Assembly (NCBI GenBank): GCA_963715045.1 | Contig: CAVQRC010000003.1 | Coordinates: forward strand, 310,001-374,000 | DNA length: 64,000 nucleotides | From: CAVQRC01 sp963715045 | GTDB lineage: Bacteria; Planctomycetota; Planctomycetia; Pirellulales; Lacipirellulaceae | Direction: 5' to 3' | Part shown: positions 9,613 to 18,813 of the stretch, piece after piece | Position numbering within the stretch: position 1 is the first letter of the stretch | Layout: each line of letters opens with the position of its first letter | The notes under the pieces: generated by a model | What the model saw: the letters and a program-made list of their open reading frames with translations, nothing else | Databases searched by the model: none | Told to the model about the DNA's origin: nothing | Program-made: the position numbers and the translations under genes

Positions 9613-12214
9613 TCAGTGGTTGAAACGAAACTCGGCCGAGGTCACAAGCGCCCACGCGGATTCCAGGAGCACCTCCCGGCGATCTGCCTGATCGCCAGCC
9701 AGTAGGTCGGCCAGCTCGCGGATTTCGCTGGCATCCGGGCGACGGCTGAGCACGGTAAGGTACAACTCTTCCGCGACCCGGCCGTCGTCCGGTAACTGCA
9801 TCAACCTCTCGACGAGGCCATGTTGGTTCCTGGTGGCCAACCATCCGCGGACAACGCCTGCGTTGGAAAGGAACAACGCCTGGTCGACCGTGGCCGCGAA
9901 CTCCTGTGGCGGCTGACCCGGCTCGGTCCCGAAGAGTTGCGTGAATTGCCGAATCGACCCGGCCAGCTTCTGCTCGAGCTGGGCCGCGATGTGGGCATCC
10001 TTCGCTGCCGAATCGATCATCGCGAACGTGGTGAGTGAATCGTCGATGACGGCCGATTCACCATCCGCGGGTGGGGACACCGGGTGTTCTTGGTCTCTTG
10101 GCATCGGAGGCAGGCCGGTCCTGGCCCGCCACGCCGCCTGTTGCTCGGCTTTGTACTGGCTCTCCAATTCATCGCGAAGCGCGTCGAGCCGCCCCGTGGC
10201 TTGCAGCATGCTCCATGCGAGTTGCTCGGCCGTGAGCGGTTTGACCATTCCCAGGCTGCCTTCAATCTGACCGCTTGCGATCAACTCGTCGCGGACGACC
10301 GCGATCGCCGCGAGGCTTTCTCCGAATCTCGCAGCGAGCTCTGCCAGTCGCTGGCGATTGGCCTGGATTGCCAGGTCGGTCGCGGCGATCTCATCCCGCA
10401 GTGATCGGCTGTTCTCCAGGAGAATCTCGTATTCAGCGAGTTGCTGGTCGCGCGCAAGCCGCCGTGTCGATACCTGGGCGACCGCTTCGGCCGCTGCGTA
10501 ACGGTCGCGAGCGACGTCGAATTGAATCGAGAGTGCGCGTACCTGCTCGACGTCAGCCGCGACCTGCGCGAACAGGTCGGCTTGCTCGGCCGTTGTTTTT
10601 GCAAGCGTCTCCGCGGCTTCTTCAGCCGCGATCCGACTCGTATCGAGGGCGTTCTTGGCCTCAGCCAGATCGGATTCCGCCTGAACCGCGCGATCGGCAA
10701 GCGCTGTGGCGGCCTGGCCAACGTCATGGTCGTCGACCAGCAGCTCAGCGGCCACGCGGGCTGCGTCGGCCGCCTGTCGCAGGGCATGGTGGGCCGCTCC
10801 CGATGCGTCGAACCGCTGCTGGTGCTCAGCCAGGGCCGCGGCTGCTGCCGTGTGGGCTTTGGTTGCCGTCGCGACCCGTGTCGCAACCGCCGGTTGTTCG
10901 CTGGTCCGGGCGGCCAGTTCTGCCGTCGCGACTCGCAAGGCGTCGATCGCGACACTCACGGACTTACTTGCTGCGGCTGCCAGGCTGGCCTCTGCTTCGA
11001 ACTCGGTATGCAACGTCGCGATCCGTGCCGACAGATTCGCCCCGTCGCTCGACAGTCGATCCGGAAGGTCGATCGATCGTTGATAAGCCTCGGTCAGGCT
11101 CAGCTCACGGAGCATATGGCGAAGGTCGAATTCGCTGTCGACGAGTTCGTCGCTGAGCAGCTCCAGGACGCCCGGAAAAGTGGGCGGGTTGTCGGCATGG
11201 GCCAGGTCGACCGGTTCGACCAGGCCGCGGCCCATCATGTGAGCCCAGAGTCGATTCGCCAGGTTTTCGACGAACGCGCTGTTCGTGGCATCGGTCGCCA
11301 GCCGCGCGAGCTCGCTGCGGCGGCTGAATTTCGGAATCGGGCGAACGTTCTTGGCCGGCTTGACCGCATACCGATCGTCTTTGCCGAGTGAGGGCTCCGC
11401 GAGCGGCGACTGGCCGGGAAGTTTGGGGACCGCCAGGTGGGCGGTCGCTCCCTCATCGAAGACCGATTGAAAATCGACGTCGCCTTCCGCCTTTTCGGCC
11501 AGCAGGATCCTGTTGTCCTGGTTCTTGTCCGTGAACAGATAACTGCGACCGACGAACGCATAGATCCCGTAGTAGTCATGCTGGTAGTAGTCGTCGATGA
11601 GCGGATGGTCGTGACACTGGGCACACTGCAGGTCGCGGCCGAAGAAAATCCGGCCGATATCGCGGGTCAAAGCGTGAGGATTTGCTTCGCGATCGAGCAG
11701 GAAACGGGCCGCCCCCCGCGTGGCATCGTCCGCTCCGTCCACTGCCAGGATCTGCCGCAGCATCTCATTGAGCGGCCGGTTGTCGGCAATCGCAGCGCGC
11801 AGGAAAGATCGCCACTGATCGAGCTCGACATGCTTCTTCCGCCGCCGCTCCATCAACATCACGTCGAACACATCGACCATATGCCGGGTGAATTCGTGGC
11901 TCGCAAGCAGCCGATCGACAATCTTTCCGCGTTTGTCTCCCGCCGTATCCTCGAGAAAATCTCGCGTGCGGACGACCGGCGGAACCTGGCCCACCAGGTC
12001 CAGATAGACCCTCCGCAGGAATTCGGCGTCTCCCGTCAGTGCGGCCGCCGCGCCGCTGGAAGATGCCGAAATCAGGCTGGTCGATCCGCGCGTGCAAGGG
12101 CGGTGGGGTCCCGTTTTCGTCGGCCAGGCAACGGGCCGTCAGCACGCTGCCGGCCCACACCGCGATCCCCAGGATGGTGAAGCGGAGCATTTCAAACGCG
12201 TGTCGGGTCGCCAT
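9613..12214 (-). CDS. DUF1549/DUF1553 (PSD1-type) protein with long coiled coil (one frameshift)
   Basis: First gene of the leftward operon. It has a signal peptide (MLRFTILGIAVWAGSVLTAR within the N-terminus) and then DUF1549 with RRVYLDLVGQVPP, DRLLASHEFTRH and a CAQCHDHP motif that could hold c-type haem. A region of about 240 residues, very rich in Ala and Glu and predicted to be coiled coil, separates this from the C-terminal DUF1553 part (MLQATGR, FLSNAGVVRGWLA, LYLTVLSRRPDASEI). The first 45 codons are in another frame; the shift falls at about 12075-12078, where removing one C gives RIDQLISASSSG. Starts at 12214 (MATRHAF) and 12190 (MLRFTI) are both possible. Confidence 0.85.
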
Positions 12215-13058
12215 ACGTTCTGGCACCGGCCCATCGACTGAGGCGTGCCCAGCGCGGGGACATCGGCACGTCAAGGGCGTTCACGTTTACGAGGTGGGAC
12301 GATGGCTCGGCATGGACCGTCTCGGTCGATCTTGGCCGGAAGGATCCATGCCGTGTGGTTCGGTCGCGATTTCGAATTGCGGGCATTATTGCGAAATACA
12401 CGTCGCCACACAAACACCGTCTTGCTGCGCGCTCGGTCAGCTGGCCACGCATCGCTCGAAACGGACGCCATTGCGCGAAGGTGTAATCAACAGGTGGGAT
12501 CGCTCCTCGAGCTCGAACCTTGTTCGGGGGTGCCGGGTGCACCAACGCAGTTGCGGAGGTCCGACCTCTCGCAGCAGTTCCTGATCGCGCGGAATGCGAA
12601 TCGTGCGAAGCGGCTAACCAATCCGAGAGATCGTGACCTCTCGCGACTGACTGAATGGTCCTGTTGACGCTCGAGTCCCGATCGGCCGGTGGGCCGCAGA
12701 CACTCCGGTGGGCCGCTGACACTCCTCGCTCCGGACGCCGGGTGCGTGCGTTACGACGGAGAGACCTCCGCCTGGCCGACGCCTCGGAGTTCATCGTGGC
12801 CGATCACGTCGGCAAACGGATGATCGCCGCTGGCGGGGATCCACACGGAAGCCGAAACGGCTTTAAAATCGGTTGCCGCGGGAAGATCCTGGGGGAAAAC
12901 CGCACCTTGGGGCGGATCAGGTGGGCTTGGCTTGCCGTCCAATTTCGCTAGACTTGGTGGGCTTTCGACGAGCAGGTTGCCGGGGGGGATCGGTCTCCAC
13001 AGTGACGTATCGGCCCGTTCGGCTGCTGCCAGTCGGCAAGCGAAACAGATCTCCGTTT
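12215..13058. other. Noncoding stretch upstream of tRNA-Arg
   Basis: No frame here has credible protein character on either strand. A short direct tandem lies at about 12690-12727 (two copies of a 19-base unit beginning CGGTGGGCCGC). The 19 bases AAGCGAAACAGATCTCCGT, just before the tRNA, recur exactly at about 46480-46498. It presumably holds divergent promoters for the DUF1553 operon and the tRNA, but I cannot point to boxes. Confidence 0.5.
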
Positions 13059-13134
<76 letters not shown>

Positions 13135-13178
13135 TTGACCTGTTCATCGAAATCCGGGAGCCGTGTCAAATAGAAGTT

Positions 13179-13690
13179 CGTGAAGCAGCGAGAGTCTTCT
13201 ACGAGTGGCTGGCTAGGCATCGCACGCGCGAGTGGCTGCGGCACCACCTCGGCCGATTTCTCGCTTCCTCGGGTGAGGTCGAAGTCACCGACCTTTGAGG
13301 CTACCATCTCAAAGACCACATCGAGGGCCAGATTTGAGGACAGTCTAACGCCTCCGGGGCCGTTTCGGCGGTCAAGAGTTGGGCGAACTGGCTTGTCGAG
13401 CGGGAAAACCTCGACGCCAACCTTTTCTCGAACGTCAAGCGACCCGGATACGAGACCCGCTCTGACAGCCCGACTCAGGCTCAAGTGCAACAGGCTCTGA
13501 CGGGTGCTCACGGCCCTGCTCGTGACATGCTGACGGTCCTGGTACGGACGGGCGCAAGACCACACGAGCTACGGATCGCCCGCTGCGAGTGGTATTCCGA
13601 GGGGAAGATCACGATTCCCCAGGAGTTTTCCAAAGGTCCAAGACGCCGACTAATTCTGCTCGACCCTATCGCCAACAGGATCGTGCGGCG
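13179..13690 (+). pseudogene. Tyrosine recombinase (phage-type integrase) remnant
   Basis: Reading in one frame from 13179 gives an integrase-like sequence, REAARVFYEWLARHRTREWL, then LGRFLASSGEVEVTDL, two in-frame TGA stops (about 13296 and 13341), AVSAVKSWANWLVERENLDA and the catalytic-domain start MLTVLVRTGARPHELRIARC with the TGxRxxEL-type Arg motif. GKITIPQEFSKGPRRR fits the following beta strands with the Lys. The His-x-x-Arg and Tyr motifs are missing because the frame runs directly into fasciclin sequence near 13690. The gene is broken at the start, interrupted twice and truncated at the end. Its place beside tRNA-Arg suggests it once integrated a genomic island. Confidence 0.75.
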
Positions 13691-14228
13691 ACGTTGTGAA
13701 GATGGCGGACTGATCAATAACGCGAAAGTCACATCTGCTGATATTGCTTGCAGCAACGGCATCATCCACGAGATCGACGTCGTGCTGATGCCGCCATCGA
13801 GCGAATCGGCTAATGCGCGCAACGCTGGCGAGCTGCTGTCTGTCGAGGGTGTTGGATCGTTCAAGACGCTATTCGCGGCGATCGAAGCTGCCGGTCTCAT
13901 GGATACGCTAGAGAAGGACGGGCCTTTCACTATTTTTGCACCGACGGATGAGGCTTTTGCGGCACTTGCTGAGGGGACCGTTGAGAGCTTGCTCAAGCCC
14001 GAGAACAGGGAACAACTGTTATCGATTTTGACGTACCACGTCGTCGCCGGTGAAGTGCCGAGCAGTGCAGTGGTAGAGCTGAGATCCGCCGAGACTGTCA
14101 ACGGTGCCGAGGTGACGATTGAAGTCGAGGATGGAATTGTCCGAGTGAACGAGGCCACCGTCTTGAAGACGGACGTGCCATGTGAAGTTGGATTGATTCA
14201 CGCCATCGATAAAGTGCTTTTGCCATAG
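13691..14228 (+). pseudogene. Fasciclin (FAS1) domain protein, 5'-truncated
   Basis: This continues in frame from the integrase remnant, so one open frame (13485-14228) encodes both. The first part (LINNAKVTSADIACSNGIIH, then EIDVVLMPP) is the last third of one FAS1 domain. A complete second FAS1 domain follows: SFKTLFAAIEAAGLMDTL, GPFTIFAPTDEAFAAL, LLSILTYHVVAGEV and GLIHAIDKVLLP ending at TAG. FAS1 domains mediate extracellular adhesion. No signal peptide remains. The abrupt switch from integrase to mid-domain FAS1 is a recombination junction; the surviving domain may or may not still be expressed. Confidence 0.8.
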
Positions 14229-14879
14229 TCAGAGCCGAGATGCGGTTTTCTTTCCATACGGGAATTTCGGTTAACGACTTGGAGCTAGACACTTTGGGAC
14301 GCTACGCCTCTCGGTCGGTGTGCCACCCATCAGCGTGCAGGGACGCGAAGGGGTGCGAGTTCGCCATCGACACTAGACGCGTGGCCAATTGCCCAATCAT
14401 TCGCAGGTTGGAGGAGCAAGAGGATCCGCGTTAGCTTCGGGTTCACCAAGATGGTCAAGTCAGTCGATAGCGCGTGACACTTGCTCTGACCGGAGCTTCG
14501 GCGTTGACCCTGCGTGCGCGTGAAACACATGACGCCGCCGCAAAATGCATCAGTCCGCTTCCCCCATTGTTGACCGCCGCGATTGTTTCCTGTTTTGACA
14601 GGCCAACGCGGGCCGCGGCGGTCGCGTTTAGCATGATCCATCCGCCAGACTTGCGCATCACTTTGTGCCCAGCGCGATCGGTGGCAAATGGTGATGAAAG
14701 GTGGAGTGTCTTTCGGCGGTTTGTGAGATGAGCCGGCTTGAGCAGGACGGAGTCGACGCATTTGACGATGTGGCTGCCAAACTTAACAGTTCATAATCGA
14801 TGTATTGCTCGACTTTCTCGATCATCGGCGCGTCGACCAGATTTCGAACATAACACATCGAGCGTCGCGACAAGTGTTG
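14229..14879. other. No supportable gene
   Basis: Short frames exist on both strands, but none resembles a known family well. A minus-strand stretch at about 14550-14620 (ATAAARVGLSKQETIAAVNN) faintly recalls an HU-type DNA-binding protein, but is too short and degenerate to call. Confidence 0.4.
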
Positions 14880-15875
14880 TCACTTCGGCGTTTTGAATAA
14901 CGCATCGCATTCGGCGGCACGCACTCCGCCAAAGATCAGGACGCTTGGGTCCCAACTGCGAGCTACGACTTCGCTCGCGGCGATCTCGATTTGCTTCCAG
15001 CCAAGTGACTTGAGCGTTGAGATCGAAGTCCCAAACGCGACCTCCCGAATACCCGACCAGAGAATGGCACCCTGGCACATGCAGCACGGCTCGGCCGTTG
15101 TGTACAAGGTAAGTTGATCCCAATCCGTTTTCCCCTGACGGGCGTAGTCATTAATGGCTGCGATCTCGCCATGTAGAGTGGGATTGTCAGACGATTCATT
15201 GACACCCGATGCAACAACCTTGCCCGTGCGACGGTCGACGAGAACGCTGCCGAAGGGCGCCTTCGGATTTTGCTGTGCCATTTCAATCGCCTGCTGCATG
15301 TGAGCATCATGATTTAAAGCTGAGGAACTCACTGTTGCGGCCCTTCCCAATAATGGAGTGTTGAACTGAACGATCCACCCATTGATCGCCGTCGCAAAAA
15401 GAACCCAAGCGAGGTATGGCACCAGCAGCAGGCCTGCTGTCTTCGAGATTCTCGCATATGCAACGATCATCATCAGCAACGTCACGTCGAGGACCAGCAA
15501 CTCCCAGAGCGCGACATCTAGCCGCTGTAAGGTGAAAAAAAGCAGGGACCATCCGACATTTAGCACGCACTGTGCTCCGTAGAGAGCGAGTGCCAGCCCG
15601 ACGCCTCGTGGCGAGCCCTCCTGTCGGCTCACGCGCCACGTCGCCCAAGCAAGCAGCGACAAAACGACGGTCCATACCGGCGTGAATATCCACGCGGGTG
15701 GCTGAAAAGGTGGAAAGTCGAGCTCATAATACCAAGGCCCCAGTCCAAGGTAGGTCAACCACCCGCCAAGCAACAGCAGAATTAGCGACAGGCAGGCGGT
15801 CAAGGCGAGAATGTCGTATCGCTTGGCAGACACATTGAAATTCGACGGAGCACTATGGGAAGTCGCCGTTGCCAC
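14880..15875 (-). CDS. TspO/MBR membrane protein fused to a nucleoside deaminase
   Basis: A continuous 331-residue protein with two domains. Residues about 20-175 are TspO/MBR (translocator protein): five predicted membrane segments with WYYELDFPPFQPPAWIFTPV in the first loop and LLLVPYLAWVLFATAIN in the last segment. Residues about 187-325 are a zinc-dependent nucleoside deaminase of the guanine deaminase/tRNA-adenosine-deaminase fold: APFGSVLVDRRTGKVVASG, HGE at 235-237 (zinc His and catalytic Glu; the usual HAE has Gly here), and PCCMC at 263-267. No stop or frame change separates them. TspO proteins bind porphyrins and act in stress; which base or nucleoside the deaminase uses is unknown. 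A free-standing TspO lies at 52254. Confidence 0.9.
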   Translation of the reverse strand: MATATSHSAPSNFNVSAKRYDILALTACLSLILLLLGGWLTYLGLGPWYYELDFPPFQPPAWIFTPVWTVVLSLLAWATWRVSRQEGSPRGVGLALALYGAQCVLNVGWSLLFFTLQRLDVALWELLVLDVTLLMMIVAYARISKTAGLLLVPYLAWVLFATAINGWIVQFNTPLLGRAATVSSSALNHDAHMQQAIEMAQQNPKAPFGSVLVDRRTGKVVASGVNESSDNPTLHGEIAAINDYARQGKTDWDQLTLYTTAEPCCMCQGAILWSGIREVAFGTSISTLKSLGWKQIEIAASEVVARSWDPSVLIFGGVRAAECDALFKTPK

Positions 15876-16702
15876 TGGACTGTACCTCTCTAGTCGACGA
15901 TTTGCAACCTACCGGGCCACTCTAGGCAGCCCGCCGAAGGTTACAACGTGCAAGTTATCGTTGGGAGCCGACTCTGAAAGACGTCAACACTTGCCACGCC
16001 AGTGAAGATTTCGAGCATTCGTCGTCTTGTGTAACTGCCCGCCCTCGCGAAGTAGAGTTTCAGCAAGTTCGACGGCCTGTTTTAGCTACTGCATGTACAG
16101 TTGCTTGTAGGCGGTCAGGCGACGATCCAGATGGTTGTACCAACGTACCAGCAGTCCGAGAAGAAATGATCAAGAATGATCCGCCTAAAGCAGTGGTCCT
16201 CGCGCAGAGTCTTACCGTGACGCCGGGCGTCGGCGGGAAGAATAGTAGGTGTTAGATCAAGATATTGATCTTGAAGCCGGTAGCGGGCGTCGGTCGGTAG
16301 GTCTTCGTCGATGAACTTAGCCATCAGTCATGGTCACATATTGATGAGCACCCGCCCGAGCCCGCGTACGGGCTGGTTACATCGAGACCTGCGTGATTGC
16401 CCTTTGAGATGACAAGGCGTTGATTCGTGGTACCGGACTCGGCACATCGGATCTCGATCGCAAACTTGTCAGGTTGAAGGCCACAACTAAAGTAAATGGG
16501 CTGGTGTGAGTCCGCTGCGCAGTCGGGCCTCTATTGAAAAGTGTGACGTTGTGCTCGAAGATCTGAGAGTGTACCGCCTCAAAGTTGCGAAAGTGTTGGG
16601 GGTCAGACGAATAGTCTTTGTGGGAAGCCGGCGTTGCTCACCTGCAGGGGCAAACAAGTTTTCCGAAAAAAATACTGGTACGTGTTTGCGAGATGATAAC
16701 TC
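15876..16702. other. Mostly noncoding stretch
   Basis: The only candidate gene is a small minus-strand frame at 16115-16324, listed separately. The remainder, including the region upstream of the PAS gene, shows no recognisable feature. Base composition is visibly lower in GC than in the flanking chromosomal genes. Confidence 0.4.
16115..16324 (-). CDS. Small hypothetical protein
   Basis: A 69-residue frame beginning MAKFIDEDLPTDARYRLQDQ and containing GKTLREDHCFRRIILDHFF. The composition looks protein-like (mixed charge, well-spaced hydrophobics) and is not the shadow of another gene, but I do not recognise the family and it may be the front of a truncated longer protein. It lies alone between the TspO-deaminase and PAS genes. 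Confidence 0.35.
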   Translation of the reverse strand: MAKFIDEDLPTDARYRLQDQYLDLTPTILPADARRHGKTLREDHCFRRIILDHFFSDCWYVGTTIWIVA

Positions 16703-17086
16703 ATGAAAATTAGCGAGACTCTTCCTGCCGAATTTCTTGGGGCGATCGCCGATGCGATTTCTTCGAATTCCTTCGACTCGGTGATGGTGACCCAAGCGGC
16801 GGCGAGGACGCCAATTATCTATGTCAACGAGGCTTTCACCAAGTTGACTGGTTACGCTGCGGAGGACGTGCTCGGCAAGTCTCCTGCTCTTCTTCAAGGG
16901 CCGGCCACCGACAACGTGGTACTTGACCAGCTTCGCGAGGACCTCGAATCAGGAAGAAACTTCGAGGGTCAGGCCACCAACTACCGCAAGGATGGGACGC
17001 CCTTCACGATGCACTGGCGGGTGGTCGCGTTGGAGTCAGCAGAAAGTAAGGTCCTGTACTACCTTGCAGTGCAGCGTGAACGTTAA
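16703..17086 (+). CDS. Single-domain PAS protein, LOV-like but lacking the photoactive cysteine
   Basis: A 127-residue protein that is nearly all one PAS domain. IIYVNEAFTKLTGY (38-51), GKSPALLQGPATD (58-70) and NYRKDGTPFTMHW (93-105) match the LOV subfamily closely. In LOV photoreceptors the middle motif is GxNCRFLQG, whose Cys forms the flavin adduct; here that position is Pro61. The domain may bind flavin without adduct chemistry or bind another ligand. No output domain is attached, so it would signal by protein contact, as short LOV proteins do. The neighbouring genes are transcribed in the opposite direction. Confidence 0.85.
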   Translation: MKISETLPAEFLGAIADAISSNSFDSVMVTQAAARTPIIYVNEAFTKLTGYAAEDVLGKSPALLQGPATDNVVLDQLREDLESGRNFEGQATNYRKDGTPFTMHWRVVALESAESKVLYYLAVQRER

Positions 17087-17418
17087 CGGGGACTGAGCCT
17101 CCGATCACTGTGGGTACGACATTGACACGGAGGATTAACTCTTTTTTGTTGGCATCTTGCAGCCTCGGCGTCGATTGATCCAGGGATTCGACAATTTTCA
17201 CCGGCAGATCGTGGATTAACAAGATGAGTCGCCGATCACGCTACGCGCCGATCTGCCCGTGAACGGTTACAGAAAGCACACCCCAGGCATTTATGGGCCT
17301 CTTTGAAGGTGATAGTCTCGGCAAGCAACTCGTTCGCCTTTGGCTTATACGATCCACCGATGCTCAACACGCCCAAGTCTGTCCCGTCTCTCGCCGGCGT
17401 GGCAGCGGGCGTTTTATT
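17087..17418. other. Noncoding stretch
   Basis: About 330 bases between the 3' ends of the PAS and alcohol dehydrogenase genes, which converge here. No gene, and no strong terminator hairpin that I can draw with confidence. Confidence 0.4.
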
Positions 17419-18423
17419 CTAACGAATAAGCACGAGGCGGTACCGCGGTGATCCCTCTCGGAGCTTCGTGAAGGCCTCGTTGATGTCGCTCATGGGAAAC
17501 ACCTCCGTCATGGGTGAAATCTTGTGGCGTGCAACGAAGTCCAGCATCGTTCGTGTCGTCGCGATGCTGCCGGTGGGGGATGAAGACAATGACTTTTGTC
17601 CCATGATCATCGGGAAAACAGTCGCCGTGATCGACGGAGCCGCTCCGACGGTGTGCAGTGTCCCACGCGGTGCGAGAGCCGCGAGATAGGTGTCCCAAGG
17701 CAACTTGGCATCTGTGGTATTGAGAATGAAGTCAAACTTCCCCACGACCTTTTCCAGCGATCTCTCTTCGCTTGTGGCAAGAAATTCGTGCGCGCCGAGT
17801 TGCCGTGCTTCAGATTCTTTCGAGCGGCTTCGAGAAATTGCTGTGACTTCGCAGCCCCAGGCATTGCAAAACTGCAGCGCCATGTGGCCCAGCCCCCCGA
17901 TACCAACGATGCCGACTCGTGCCGTCGGCGACAAATCAAGCTGTACCAACGGATTGAACACCGTCAGCCCGCCACACAGTAGGGGACCTGCCGACGCCGC
18001 ATCAACGCCGTCCGGAATCTTGGTGGCCCAACCCCAATGGCAGCGAACTTTGTCGGCAAAGCCACCGTGCTGATGGGTAATGGTGCCCTGGGCCGACAAG
18101 CACAAATTGTGGTCACCGGCAATACAGCGATCGCAGTGCATGCAACTTCGGCTTGTCCAACCCAATCCTACCAAGTCACCTTCGTGCAGATCAGGAACAT
18201 GATCGCCCGCGGCAGCGACCCGTCCAATGACTTCATGGCCGCCGACAAAGGGATACTCGGTCAATTGCCATTCGTTATCAAGCATCGATAAATCGCTGTG
18301 ACAGATCCCGCATGTATCGACTTTGATCTCGATGTCGTCGGGCCCTAACGAGCCCGCATCATACTCAAAAAGTTCAAAAGATCCGCCTGGCTTGTGAGCC
18401 GCGTAAGCTTCAATAGTGGACAT
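17419..18423 (-). CDS. Zinc-dependent NAD(P) alcohol dehydrogenase, cinnamyl/YahK type
   Basis: A 334-residue medium-chain dehydrogenase/reductase that interconverts primary alcohols and aldehydes. The catalytic zinc ligands are in GICHSDLSML and FVGGHEVIGRVAAAGD. The structural zinc site is the Cys cluster in CMHCDRCIAGDHNLC. The coenzyme fold is marked by VGIVGIGGLGHMALQF, and the length is normal. The start is ATG at 18423 (MSTIEAYAAHKPGG), which follows a remnant of a yeaQ-like gene in the same open frame; that apparent fusion is not real. The likely role is aldehyde detoxification under stress, judging from family and neighbours. Confidence 0.9.
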   Translation of the reverse strand: MSTIEAYAAHKPGGSFELFEYDAGSLGPDDIEIKVDTCGICHSDLSMLDNEWQLTEYPFVGGHEVIGRVAAAGDHVPDLHEGDLVGLGWTSRSCMHCDRCIAGDHNLCLSAQGTITHQHGGFADKVRCHWGWATKIPDGVDAASAGPLLCGGLTVFNPLVQLDLSPTARVGIVGIGGLGHMALQFCNAWGCEVTAISRSRSKESEARQLGAHEFLATSEERSLEKVVGKFDFILNTTDAKLPWDTYLAALAPRGTLHTVGAAPSITATVFPMIMGQKSLSSSPTGSIATTRTMLDFVARHKISPMTEVFPMSDINEAFTKLREGSPRYRLVLIR

Positions 18424-18579
18424 GCATTTCTCGTGATCGAAGGACTGGCGGAACGATTGGTTGTGATGCTCGACTCGTTGTGGACACTGTATGGGCGAGC
18501 CAAGGTTGTCGCAAGCGTCAGAGAGCAGCACGAAATGCCACGCTGGGCCTGAATTTGGACTGCTTCCATACCGTGCCGA

Positions 18580-18789
18580 AGCTCCAACTATGGACATGAT
18601 CCAGCCACTGGGTCGCACTCCCGCACCATTCCCGCCGAAGACCACAGTAGAGAGTGCTCCGCCAGCAAAGGAGCCTCCGACACCGAGCAGAATCGTCAAG
18701 AGCAGGCCCATGTTTTGCCGTCCCGGCATCACGAAACGGGCGACCGCACCCACAATAAGACCGAACACAATCCAACTTAAGATTCCCAT
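18580..18789 (-). pseudogene. GlsB/YeaQ/YmgE-family membrane protein, 3' end replaced
   Basis: The first 70 residues are a clear GlsB/YeaQ/YmgE stress-response protein: MGILSWIVFGLIVGAVARFV, then MGLLLTILLGVGGSFAGG and SGWIMSIVGA. After this the usual last hydrophobic stretch and stop are absent, and unrelated sequence runs in frame to the next gene's ATG. Family members are about 80-90 residues with three membrane segments, so the C-terminal segment is missing. It may be a deletion joint or a local error. Confidence 0.7.
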
Positions 18790-18813
18790 ATCCGCTATTC
18801 CTTTTTAGAACTT

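Noticed and set aside
14455..14661. Short HU-like reading frame on the minus strand
   Set aside because: Resemblance is limited to about 20 residues, and the DNA-binding arm and dimer strands are absent.
17419..18789. Apparent YeaQ-alcohol dehydrogenase fusion
   Set aside because: The dehydrogenase has its own ATG at 18423 and the intervening 50 residues are unrelated to either family; the yeaQ part is a truncated gene reading through.
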